The notes under the pieces are model-generated. The model did no database searches. It was given only the letters and a program-made list of their open reading frames with translations, and had not been told where the DNA came from. From positions 1 through 64,000 of the forward strand of contig JAFZQI010000041.1 of assembly GCA_017620475.1 (NCBI GenBank): a DNA stretch of 64,000 nucleotides, given 5' to 3'. Position numbers and translations under genes: made by a program. The stretch comes from Clostridiales bacterium. GTDB lineage: Bacteria > Bacillota > Clostridia > Saccharofermentanales > Saccharofermentanaceae. Numbering within the stretch: the stretch's first letter is position 1; each line of letters starts with the position of its first letter. Shown in pieces: positions 35,115-43,369 of the stretch.

Positions 35115-36514
35115 TGCTCTTCCCCTCCTTTTGCTAACGTAAAGGATACCGTTGTTCCTTTTCCCAATTCACTTGTAAAAAGAAGTTCCGTTGCGTGGAG
35201 TCTGGCAATTTCTTTACATAGGGACAATCCAAGTCCGGCTCCACCCATCTTTCTGGAACGGGATTTATCTTCGCGGAAGAACGGTTCTGTGATCTTATCG
35301 ATATTTTCTTTCGCGATACCACGTCCGTGATCTTCGACAAATATCTTGATTTTGTCTCCATCCGGAATCCCGCCGATATTGATCCCGGCACCTGCTTCTG
35401 AAGCCTTGCTCGCATTATCGGCAAGATTCGAAAGCAGAGAAAGAAGCAGTACCCGGTTCGCCGAGACAGTCTCCTTCGGAAGATCACAGTGGAACACCAC
35501 CTGATACTTCTTCTCAAGTGTCCGAAGCGTGGTCTGAAGCTGGGTCCCGATCTTTTCAAGATCCAGAGGTTCCATCTCCACATCTTCGTTACGGTATACA
35601 TATAGATCCAGAAGCTGCTGAGAAAGACTCTCGAGCCGCTTCGACTCCATGAGGATCGAGTCGGTAGCCTGATCCTTTTCCTCTTCATTCATATCATAGG
35701 ATTTCAGCATCTGGGCATAGCCGATGATGGCTGTCATCGGTGTCTTCATTTCATGGGTAAAATCGGATACGAATGTATCTCTTTTCAGAAGCTCGTCGGA
35801 GATCGTCCGGATCTTCTCCTCGATGGCATCCGACATGGAATTCACGCTTTTGGAAAGCGCCCGGATCTCTTCATCGTCAGAGGACATGATCTCAACCTTT
35901 CTTCCGTATTCTCCGCCTGCAATATCGTCTACGGTCTCCGTCAGTCTTTTAAGGGGTTTCGTTGCACGTTCCGTAAGAACAAATAGAGCCAGCCCGCTTA
36001 CGATGGCAATGCCCAAAACGGCGATGGTGTACAGATTCCAGAATTGAGCACTTTGCTCCCGGATCTTTGTGAAGTCAGAGGCGATCTTAAGATAATAGGA
36101 GCCTGTATCCGTATCAAGATGTACCAGCGTGATGAAAAGGAAAGCGTCTCCTTTTTCCGGATCCGTCTCCACATCATACTTCTCGACATATTGGTTCTGT
36201 GGCAGATCGATATATTGAGCGTCCACTTCTCCGTTTTCCGGAGAAAGAAAACGTATTTCCGAAATGACCTCTGACGAACTACTTCGGATCTGCCGAAGGA
36301 AAGAATCTTTCTGAGTCTGCGTAAGTTCCGTGGAATAAAGATCAGCAAAGTCCATAAAACTGACGGCGGCATTATCCACCGTTTCACGCACACGTTCCAC
36401 ACGATCGTTCCAGATCGTATCGTTGATACGGAAGATTAGAAATGCCCCGCCCAGGCTGCTTGCCATAAGCACCACGATATATGCCATCAGGAAGAATTTA
36501 AATGACAGTTTCAT
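35111..36514 (-). CDS. Sensor histidine kinase with HAMP domain
   Basis: Two membrane helices (about 8-30 and 160-180) bracket an extracellular sensor of 130 residues. A HAMP linker (ERATKPLKRLTETVDDIAGG) and a HisKA domain with His254 in FTHEMKTPMTAIIGY follow. The ATPase has N box NLADNASKA, G1 DHGRGI and G2 GGAGLGLSLCKEI. This is the classic PhoR/BaeS layout. It overlaps the response regulator upstream and the accessory gene downstream by four bases each. Confidence 0.93.
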   Translation of the reverse strand: MKLSFKFFLMAYIVVLMASSLGGAFLIFRINDTIWNDRVERVRETVDNAAVSFMDFADLYSTELTQTQKDSFLRQIRSSSSEVISEIRFLSPENGEVDAQYIDLPQNQYVEKYDVETDPEKGDAFLFITLVHLDTDTGSYYLKIASDFTKIREQSAQFWNLYTIAVLGIAIVSGLALFVLTERATKPLKRLTETVDDIAGGEYGRKVEIMSSDDEEIRALSKSVNSMSDAIEEKIRTISDELLKRDTFVSDFTHEMKTPMTAIIGYAQMLKSYDMNEEEKDQATDSILMESKRLESLSQQLLDLYVYRNEDVEMEPLDLEKIGTQLQTTLRTLEKKYQVVFHCDLPKETVSANRVLLLSLLSNLADNASKASEAGAGINIGGIPDGDKIKIFVEDHGRGIAKENIDKITEPFFREDKSRSRKMGGAGLGLSLCKEIARLHATELLFTSELGKGTTVSFTLAKGGEEQ

Positions 36515-37176
36515 GTGCTTTTCTCCGCTTTGAAACGGTATCCGATCTTATAGACCGTCTCGATCGTATCCCCGAGATCAAGTTTCTTTTTGAGCCGCTG
36601 AACATGCAGATCGATGGTTCTCGTGTTTCCCATATACGGTTCCTGCCAGACCTCTTCGAAGATCCTCTCACGATATAATGCGATGTTTTTATTTCTCACG
36701 AAATACAATAGAAGTTCATATTCCTTCACCGTAAGGCTGACCGGCTCCCCGTTGCAAAACACGGCATGCTCTGAAGTATTGATCCGGATCTTTCCTTCTT
36801 CCAGGATCTCTTCACTTTTATGGAATCTTCGAAGTACTGTCTCTACACGGGCAAGGAGTTCGTCCAGATCGAAAGGCTTGGTAATATAATCTTCCGCACC
36901 CAGTTTCAGTCCTTTCACTCTATCCGGAACGGATGTTTTTGCCGTGACGAAAATCACCGGCGTATTGTATTCCTTGATATACTCGATTAATTCATATCCG
37001 TCAAAATCGGGAAGCATCACATCGAGCAGGATCAGGTCATAGTGCTTCTCCTCGATTGCCTTTGTCGCCGCCATACCGTCGTACACGGCCTCGCAAAGAT
37101 ACCCGTTCTTGCGAAGGCACATCTTCACCATATCGGCGATTGCCTGCTCATCCTCGACTACCAGGATCTTATTCAT
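36511..37176 (-). CDS. OmpR/PhoB-family response regulator
   Basis: A 221-residue regulator. The receiver has acidic residues in VVEDE, phospho-acceptor Asp52 in ILLDVMLPDFDG and Lys in DYITKPFD. The C-terminal winged helix has VSLTVKEYELLLYFVRNKN and RTIDLHVQRLKKKL, diagnostic of the OmpR group. The longer upstream frame is not needed: AAGGAAGG precedes the ATG at 37176, where the receiver domain begins. It is co-transcribed with the kinase. Confidence 0.93.
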   Translation of the reverse strand: MNKILVVEDEQAIADMVKMCLRKNGYLCEAVYDGMAATKAIEEKHYDLILLDVMLPDFDGYELIEYIKEYNTPVIFVTAKTSVPDRVKGLKLGAEDYITKPFDLDELLARVETVLRRFHKSEEILEEGKIRINTSEHAVFCNGEPVSLTVKEYELLLYFVRNKNIALYRERIFEEVWQEPYMGNTRTIDLHVQRLKKKLDLGDTIETVYKIGYRFKAEKST

Positions 37177-37380
37177 CTGTATTTCCTTCCTTTCGGCCCT
37201 CGGATTTATTGTAACGACTCGGCATGGCAATGTCAAAATGGTGCTCTGCGGATCAGGACACGGGAAAAATCATACCATCGGTAGAAAAATAAATCTTCCA
37301 TTAGTATTAGCAGTTGGTTCCCTTACAAGTGCTTTTCCAGTATCATAAAGACAGAAAGCAACGAAAGGGGCGGCAAGGAC

Positions 37381-38451
37381 ATGGAACTCAAGCTCGCGGA
37401 AAACATTAAAAGAATGCGGAAAGATAAGGGGCTGACGCAGGAGGCACTTGCGGACGCACTCGGCGTAACGGTCGGCGCGGTCTATAAGTGGGAAGCAGAG
37501 CTCTCAAACCCGGAGCTTCCGATGCTCGTCAAGCTGGCTGATCTTTTCGATACTTCCGTGGACGCACTCCTCGGATATGAAGTGACCGATAACCGCCGCC
37601 AGGTGATCATCGACCGCATCTATGACTACTCGGCCAGGAAGGATAAGCGGGCGATCGAGGAATCCGAGATGGCGCTGGCAAAATACCCGAACGATTACTG
37701 GGTGATCATGGCAGCTGCGAACATCTACTCGAATTTCGGTCTGGAAGAAAAGGGCTGGGATAAGGGCATGATCCGTAAATCGATCGCACTCTTCGAGAGA
37801 GCCACACGCATCGTCCCGCATGATGTGGATCCGAAATACGGAAAGCTGATGCTTCTCGGAAACATCGCGACACTCTACTACTTTCTCGACGAAAAAGACA
37901 AGGCTCTCGAGATGCTGAAGGAACATAACGAAGCGGGTGTTTTTGACACCAGGATCGTGACCATGATGGCCATGAACGGCGATACGAGCGAGGTCTTACG
38001 GAAGCGGATCGTCAGCACTTTCTGGGACTCGACTTCCAACATGATCAACACGACATACGCACTTCTCCTGTTCTATAAGAACCGTGGAGACCTGACCCAT
38101 CTTAAGATCCTGGCACGCTGGGGCATCGATTATCTGAACAGTCTACGTAAGACCGAAGATCCCTGCTTCCTCGACAAACAGATCTCTGCGTTTATCATGA
38201 CGGAAAGTTATGCTTACTTAAAGAGCGGTGACCCCGACAAAGCCATGGTTCTTCTGAAAGAAGCTAAAGCAGTGGCGGACCGGTACGATCAGGCGCCCAA
38301 CTACAGTGTCGACATCATCAAACTTTTCGATAACGAAGCCGGAAGCCTGGTCGATATCCTCGGCAAAACGGCCGAAGAAGCCCTGGAGAAAATAATCAGT
38401 ATCATCGGCGATAAGAAGTTTACTTCCATGTGGAAGAATCTCAACAAATAA
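37381..38451 (+). CDS. XRE-family regulator with TPR-like C-terminal domain
   Basis: The helix-turn-helix lies at residues 5-60 (KGLTQEALADALGVTVGAVY, then SNPELPMLVKLADLF). The remaining 290 residues are helical repeats resembling TPRs, seen in YFSNFGLEEKG- and LDEKDKALEMLKEHNEAG-type pairs. Regulators of this layout often bind peptides or protein partners through the repeat domain. The ABC exporter gene starts 12 bases after its stop, so it probably controls or is controlled with the exporter. Confidence 0.88.
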   Translation: MELKLAENIKRMRKDKGLTQEALADALGVTVGAVYKWEAELSNPELPMLVKLADLFDTSVDALLGYEVTDNRRQVIIDRIYDYSARKDKRAIEESEMALAKYPNDYWVIMAAANIYSNFGLEEKGWDKGMIRKSIALFERATRIVPHDVDPKYGKLMLLGNIATLYYFLDEKDKALEMLKEHNEAGVFDTRIVTMMAMNGDTSEVLRKRIVSTFWDSTSNMINTTYALLLFYKNRGDLTHLKILARWGIDYLNSLRKTEDPCFLDKQISAFIMTESYAYLKSGDPDKAMVLLKEAKAVADRYDQAPNYSVDIIKLFDNEAGSLVDILGKTAEEALEKIISIIGDKKFTSMWKNLNK

Positions 38452-38463
38452 GGAGAACGAAAA

Positions 38464-40182
38464 ATGAAAACGAAAAACTTGTACGTGGAACTGAAGAATC
38501 AGTTCCATAAGGATAACTTTGTCTTTTTTGCACTGGCAGTAACCGGATCTTTCCTCTCAGGACTGTTCGGCATGGCGATCTCCTGGCTCGTAGGCGAACT
38601 CATCAATACCGCATCCGGTGCCGGTTCCCGGAGTCTTAGAGAACTTCTGATCATCACGGTCTTCATGATCGTTTTATTCCTCCTGACCTCACTTCTCACA
38701 TATGTCTCGCAGCCGAGATATATCAGGAAAGCGATCCGTAACTATAAGGAAACGCTTTTCCGGAAACTGACGGAAAAAAACATCACCTCCTTCCGCTCGG
38801 AAAGCACGTCCACCTATCTCTCGGCGCTGACGAACGACAGCGTTTCCATCGAGACCAACTACCTGGAAAAAGAATTCCGCTTCCTCTATCTCATTACCTC
38901 CTTTGTAGGATCTCTTGCCCTGATGATCTTCTACTCCCCGATCCTGACATTGGTCGCAGTAGGTGTGACTCTCCTGCCGCTTATGGTATCTCTTCTCTCC
39001 GGTAAGAAGCTAGCCGCCGAAGAGGTCACGGTTTCGGAAAGGAATAAGACCTTCACGGCCACGATCGGTGACTGCCTGAATGGTTTCTCCGTCGTGAAAA
39101 GCTTCCGTGCGGAAAAAGAGATCACGCGTCTTTTCTCTACAGAAAACGGGAAACTGGAAGAGTCGAAGTTCATCCGAAGAAAACTGCAGATACTGATCAG
39201 CACACTTGGCCAGTTCGCCGGCATGATCGCACAGATCAGTGTATTCTTCGCAGGTGCCTATCTCGCCGTCTCCGGCAAAGGAATCACCGCAGGTACCGTC
39301 ATCATGTTCGTTAACCTCATGAACTTCGTCATCCAGCCCGTCGCCGAGCTCCCGGGTCTTCTCGCGGCACGCCGTGCGTCAAAAGCCCTCGTCGGAAAGA
39401 TCTCCGAATCGCTCGAAAAGAGTGCTTTTACCGGCGGAAAAGAAGAACTTGAGAAGCTGGACCAGGGCATCTCCATGAAGAATATCTCCTTCTCCTATGA
39501 AGAAGGAAAAGAAGTCCTCCACGATGTATCGGTCGACTTTGAAGCCGGAAAATCCTACGCGATCGTCGGCGGATCCGGAAGCGGAAAATCCACGCTCATG
39601 AATCTCCTCCTGTCGGGCACCTGCGGCGCAGAGTACAGCGGTTCGATCTGCTGGGATAAGACGGATCTGAAGGAGGCTTCTTCGGATTCTCTCTTCGATC
39701 AGGTATCCTCCATCGATCAGAATGTATTCGTATTCAATTCTTCGATACGTGACAACATCACGATGTTCCGTGACTTCGCGGAAGACGAAGTCGATCAGGC
39801 GATCTCCCGCGCCAACCTGGGAGAACTCATCAGTGAACGCGGCAGCGGCTATCTGTGCGGAGAGAACGGAAGCGGTCTTTCGGGCGGCGAAAAACAGAGG
39901 ATCTCCATCGCAAGAAGTCTTCTTAAGAAATCGTCCGTCCTGCTGGCCGATGAGATCACTGCCGCACTGGATACACAAACATCCTACCGTGTGTCTTCCG
40001 ACATTCTCGATCTTGTCGGAATCACAAGGATCGTGGTCACACATGACCTCGAGGAAAGCCTTCTTCGAAGATATGACCGCATCCTGGTCATGAAAGACGG
40101 ACGCCTTCAGGAACAGGGGACCTTCGACGAGCTGATGGCAAAGAAAGCGTACTTCCACGCACTATTCACGGTCGCCGAATAA
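38464..40182 (+). CDS. ABC exporter, fused membrane and ATPase domains
   Basis: A 572-residue half-transporter of the MsbA/LmrA type. Six membrane helices occupy about residues 1-310, and the ATPase has Walker A GGSGSGKST (369-377), signature LSGGEKQR, Walker B VLLADEITAALD and a VTHD H-loop. It should work as a homodimer or pair with another half-transporter not seen here. The substrate may be a peptide, lipid or drug. AAGGAGAACGAAA precedes the start. Confidence 0.93.
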   Translation: MKTKNLYVELKNQFHKDNFVFFALAVTGSFLSGLFGMAISWLVGELINTASGAGSRSLRELLIITVFMIVLFLLTSLLTYVSQPRYIRKAIRNYKETLFRKLTEKNITSFRSESTSTYLSALTNDSVSIETNYLEKEFRFLYLITSFVGSLALMIFYSPILTLVAVGVTLLPLMVSLLSGKKLAAEEVTVSERNKTFTATIGDCLNGFSVVKSFRAEKEITRLFSTENGKLEESKFIRRKLQILISTLGQFAGMIAQISVFFAGAYLAVSGKGITAGTVIMFVNLMNFVIQPVAELPGLLAARRASKALVGKISESLEKSAFTGGKEELEKLDQGISMKNISFSYEEGKEVLHDVSVDFEAGKSYAIVGGSGSGKSTLMNLLLSGTCGAEYSGSICWDKTDLKEASSDSLFDQVSSIDQNVFVFNSSIRDNITMFRDFAEDEVDQAISRANLGELISERGSGYLCGENGSGLSGGEKQRISIARSLLKKSSVLLADEITAALDTQTSYRVSSDILDLVGITRIVVTHDLEESLLRRYDRILVMKDGRLQEQGTFDELMAKKAYFHALFTVAE

Positions 40183-40214
40183 AAGACATTTTCATTTGTG
40201 AAGAATAAAAAGAA

Positions 40215-40242
40215 GAGCGGCTGGGGAATCCCCCGGCCGCTC
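40215..40242. terminator. Bidirectional terminator
   Basis: A 12-bp stem GAGCGGCTGGGG/CCCCGGCCGCTC with one wobble pair. TCTTTTTG follows on the plus strand and TTCTTTTTATT on the minus strand. It sits between the convergent ABC exporter and sigma factor genes. Confidence 0.92.
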
Positions 40243-40287
40243 TCTTTTTGCTCAGAGAAGTTCATCTTTTGATTAGGAAACAGAAAT

Positions 40288-41904
40288 TTACAGATCCTTG
40301 TATTCGTAGGTATAATCCCACGCTGCTACCCCGTCTTTCAAAACTGTCTTTGCGCTTATCAGACGGCCTTTCTCATCGTATTCGTATGTGGTGGAATACT
40401 TGAGTTTTGATCCGTCGTACTTTTCCTCAAGCGTCAGTTTTCCTTCGCTGTCATAGGTATAGACGTATCGCTCTTTCCACGAGACCTTGTTGTTTTCCAA
40501 AAGCTTTCCGTCTGCGCTGTATACGCAGTAGTCCTTGGACTGCCGCATCTCCTGTTTCAGCGTATCAAATGAAGTGACCCGAGTTATATATGTGCCGTCG
40601 TCCTGATACTCATAATCGCAGAACCAGTACGTATCCCCCTGTTTTACGGTGTACTCTGTTTCCTTGATCAGACGCCCCTGCATATCGTACTCATAAAGAT
40701 AGTAGTGGTCCGGTTCCCGTTCGAAATATCCGGTGTCCACACGCTCGATGCCATTGGCGCCATAAGAGTACTGTTTAAATAAACCGTAATCATTCACCGA
40801 GACATCCCAGAGTTCCTCGCGGAGGATCCTTCCATCTGTGTCATAGACGTAGTAATGGGAATCGACGACAACACCATCTTCATTGAACTGGCAATCCAGA
40901 ACCAGAAGTCCGTCGGCATTGTAATACTGCTGATGGTCTTCCTTTTGAGTTCCCTCTTTCTCGTCATGATAGGTACTCGTTCTGACATATCCGCCGGGAA
41001 GATCGAGCTGATCCGGCGTCATGCCCCGAACGTTGATGACCTTCTCCGAATCGGAGGGCTCAAATGCGGAGTCATCCGTCGTTTCCGAGGCCACCTTCGT
41101 TGAGGATCTCTTCGGCGTCTTATCGTTTCTATTGATCAGCGCCTGATATCCAAAATAAACGGCACCTCCAATCGCGCCTGCCGCTATAATACCGATGATG
41201 ACGTTGCGGACGATTATCACCGCAGATGCCGCTCCTGCACCGGAAGCTGCTGCAGTTCCGGCAATTGCTTTCGAAGATGCGGTAGGAAGGCTTGCAAGCG
41301 AAGCCGGCATAGGTCGGAACGGTACTTGCTCGGCTTCTTTTTCGAAAAGCTTGGTTAAGAACGGGATGCCCATAGCAAACAGTTTATCCTTATTCTCTTT
41401 TTCATACTTTTCAACCTCCTTCTTGATCTTCTTTTTGGCGTAGTTCAATCGAGAAAGAACTGTACCCTGAGGGATCTTCAGAAGTTCGGCGATTTCTTTG
41501 ATCGACATCTCATCGAAGTAGAAAAGAATGATGGTCATCGCGGTATCTTCAGAAAGACTGTTGTGGATGATGTCCATGATCACTTTTCTGGTCTCGGCAG
41601 ACTCGACAAGTGAATCCGGAAGAAAATCCTCGCCGATATCTTCGGTCTCTTCAAGGACTTCATCACCGACATTGATCTCTCTCTTCCGCGTCACGATGTT
41701 CAGGCTCTTGTTCGCGGCGATCTTCTTGATCCATGCAACTGCTTTAGACTTATCCTTCAGGGAATCATACTGCTCAAAAGCAGTGACGAACGTTTCCTGG
41801 ACGACATCCTCGGCATCTTCATTATTCTTAAGAATAGAAAACGCCGTCCAATACACCGCTTTATACGCTTCGTTATACAGTTTCTCGAGTTCTTGTTCTG
41901 ACAT
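40288..41904 (-). CDS. ECF sigma factor fused to membrane anchor and YD-repeat-like ectodomain
   Basis: Residues 5-75 form sigma region 2 (NNEDAEDVVQETFVTAFEQY and AVAWIKKIAANKSLN). Residues 110-165 form region 4 (EMSIKEIAELLKIPQGTVLS, then LNYAKKKIKKE). A linker leads to one transmembrane helix at about 226-253. The outside part (about 260-538) carries repeated YxYDxxGRLIxE units (YEYDMQGRLIKET, YTYDSEGKLTLEE, YEYDEKGRLISAK) like YD/RHS repeats. A normal ECF sigma is about 180 residues, so this is a sensor and sigma in one chain. How region 2/4 becomes free is unknown; proteolysis is the obvious idea. AAAGGAGG sits before the ATG. Confidence 0.9.
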   Translation of the reverse strand: MSEQELEKLYNEAYKAVYWTAFSILKNNEDAEDVVQETFVTAFEQYDSLKDKSKAVAWIKKIAANKSLNIVTRKREINVGDEVLEETEDIGEDFLPDSLVESAETRKVIMDIIHNSLSEDTAMTIILFYFDEMSIKEIAELLKIPQGTVLSRLNYAKKKIKKEVEKYEKENKDKLFAMGIPFLTKLFEKEAEQVPFRPMPASLASLPTASSKAIAGTAAASGAGAASAVIIVRNVIIGIIAAGAIGGAVYFGYQALINRNDKTPKRSSTKVASETTDDSAFEPSDSEKVINVRGMTPDQLDLPGGYVRTSTYHDEKEGTQKEDHQQYYNADGLLVLDCQFNEDGVVVDSHYYVYDTDGRILREELWDVSVNDYGLFKQYSYGANGIERVDTGYFEREPDHYYLYEYDMQGRLIKETEYTVKQGDTYWFCDYEYQDDGTYITRVTSFDTLKQEMRQSKDYCVYSADGKLLENNKVSWKERYVYTYDSEGKLTLEEKYDGSKLKYSTTYEYDEKGRLISAKTVLKDGVAAWDYTYEYKDL

Positions 41905-41936
41905 TTTGTGCCTCCTTTATTTCCGCATCTGCCTAT

Positions 41937-41966
41937 AAGACACATAACGAAGCGGAAATATTCGAA
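41937..41966 (-). promoter_or_regulatory. Putative autoregulated ECF sigma promoter
   Basis: Minus-strand TTCGA-N16-ATGTGTCTT upstream of the sigma gene itself, 33 bases from the start codon. The same blocks and spacing precede the lipoprotein genes at 781-1779 and 1814-3277. With the copy at 3309-3338, similarity extends across most of the spacer. ECF sigma genes commonly autoregulate, which supports the assignment. Confidence 0.7.
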
Positions 41967-42007
41967 ACATTTTTCCCGACGGATAAAAAAGTTGATCCTT
42001 CCTTCTA

Positions 42008-43270
42008 TTAAAAAAGTTCATCTAAAAGGATATAGTACCTGATCTTTTCCCAGTTCGGTTCAATGCCAAGCTTTTCGAAAAGCACTTCCGGCCGGAAATC
42101 CGGATATGCTTTTCCGCCGTATGTTCCATTCATGTTATGCTTGAGGCTCCGGTAACACATAGCGATATCTTCCCACTTGTCTGCAATGCCGGAGTTTCCC
42201 ATATCTATAAGACCGCTGAGTTTCCCGTCTTCGATAAGCACATTCGGAAGACAGTAATCCCCATGGGACAATACCGGTTCATAGGATGGTTTGTGGTCGA
42301 AGAGCCACTGCAGAAGATCCTCAGGATCCCGAAATCCGCCTTCACCGAAAGTATCCGGCTCAGCGTCCTCCAGATCGTACAGGTGTTCCTCCACCTGTCT
42401 TTTTGCCTTTTGAAGCTCCTGTTCCAAACCGCAATCCCGCGGGCAGTCCGAGATGTCGATACTCCAAAGAAGCTTCAAGGTGTTAGCGAGAACCGTGACC
42501 ATCTCATCCGGATGCTCGAGGTAGTACTTATCACAGGACATCGTTCCTTTGACTTTACTCATAAGGAGATACTGTTTTTCTTCGTCCTCTTCGAAAGCAA
42601 GGATCTGCGGTACCGGCACCTTCCCGGAAAGCCAGCGTGTCATCTGTACCGTCTCCTTCTCTTCCATACCAAGCGGCATGACCTTCAGAACGAGGTCAGG
42701 AAAGATCATGACCGTCGATCCGGACTTGCCGGTAATGTCCAGAGAAAAAGACTGTCCGGATACCTTTTCACGGATCGTCTCCGGAAGGCGGTCGATCAGC
42801 AGTTCCTGCAGCGCCATATATTCACGAAGGTACATGCCGCGTCGCATCTCGTCCGTACCGTCATAGTCCTGATGTTTGGAAAAGGTCAGAAAGATCTCAC
42901 TTATGGGCATCCATCTCGGTTCCATACCCACCTCGATCTCCCGGTCTGTCAGTGCTTTTTCCGTAATGCCGGTCACTTCCCCGAAGAAATAGAGATTGAG
43001 CCATTTACAATCCTCGTAGTACTCATCGATCTCCAGCACACAGGACGAGGGCCGGATCAAGACGCCGCACTCTTCCGAGACTTCCCGGATCACACATTCT
43101 TCGCAGCTCTCGTTCTCCTCAAGACCTCCGCCCGGAAGCATCCACTGACCGGTCTTTGTCTCGTAGGACATGAGTATTTTCTCATCTTTAATGATCACTG
43201 CCCGGCAGCCTGTCCTGGTGCTCGTCCATTTTCCGAAATAGTTCTCTCCGATAATATCCAGTATCTTCAT
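42008..43270 (-). CDS. Nudix hydrolase fused to aminoglycoside-phosphotransferase-like kinase
   Basis: The N-terminal half (1-150) is a Nudix domain: the box spans residues 48-70, with GGLEENE and REVSEECGV fitting Gx5Ex7REUxEExGU. The C-terminal half (about 165-420) is an APH(3')-like kinase: Lys196 in LVLKVMPLG, the HGD motif at 336-338 with Asn343, and Asp356 in GLIDMGNSG. The DKWEDIAMCYRSL stretch and the YYILLDELF terminus closely match APH(3') enzymes. So it may phosphorylate an aminoglycoside or another hydroxylated small molecule and hydrolyse a nucleotide derivative. Resistance is not shown. A -10-like TATAAT lies at 43304-43309. Confidence 0.88.
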   Translation of the reverse strand: MKILDIIGENYFGKWTSTRTGCRAVIIKDEKILMSYETKTGQWMLPGGGLEENESCEECVIREVSEECGVLIRPSSCVLEIDEYYEDCKWLNLYFFGEVTGITEKALTDREIEVGMEPRWMPISEIFLTFSKHQDYDGTDEMRRGMYLREYMALQELLIDRLPETIREKVSGQSFSLDITGKSGSTVMIFPDLVLKVMPLGMEEKETVQMTRWLSGKVPVPQILAFEEDEEKQYLLMSKVKGTMSCDKYYLEHPDEMVTVLANTLKLLWSIDISDCPRDCGLEQELQKAKRQVEEHLYDLEDAEPDTFGEGGFRDPEDLLQWLFDHKPSYEPVLSHGDYCLPNVLIEDGKLSGLIDMGNSGIADKWEDIAMCYRSLKHNMNGTYGGKAYPDFRPEVLFEKLGIEPNWEKIRYYILLDELF

Positions 43271-43369
43271 CGATTTCTTCCTGTTTCATACAAAATTAAA
43301 CCTATTATAGCAAATCGGGGACATCCTTTTTCCGGCAGGAACGAAAGAACTTCGTGCCTTGTTGTTTCT

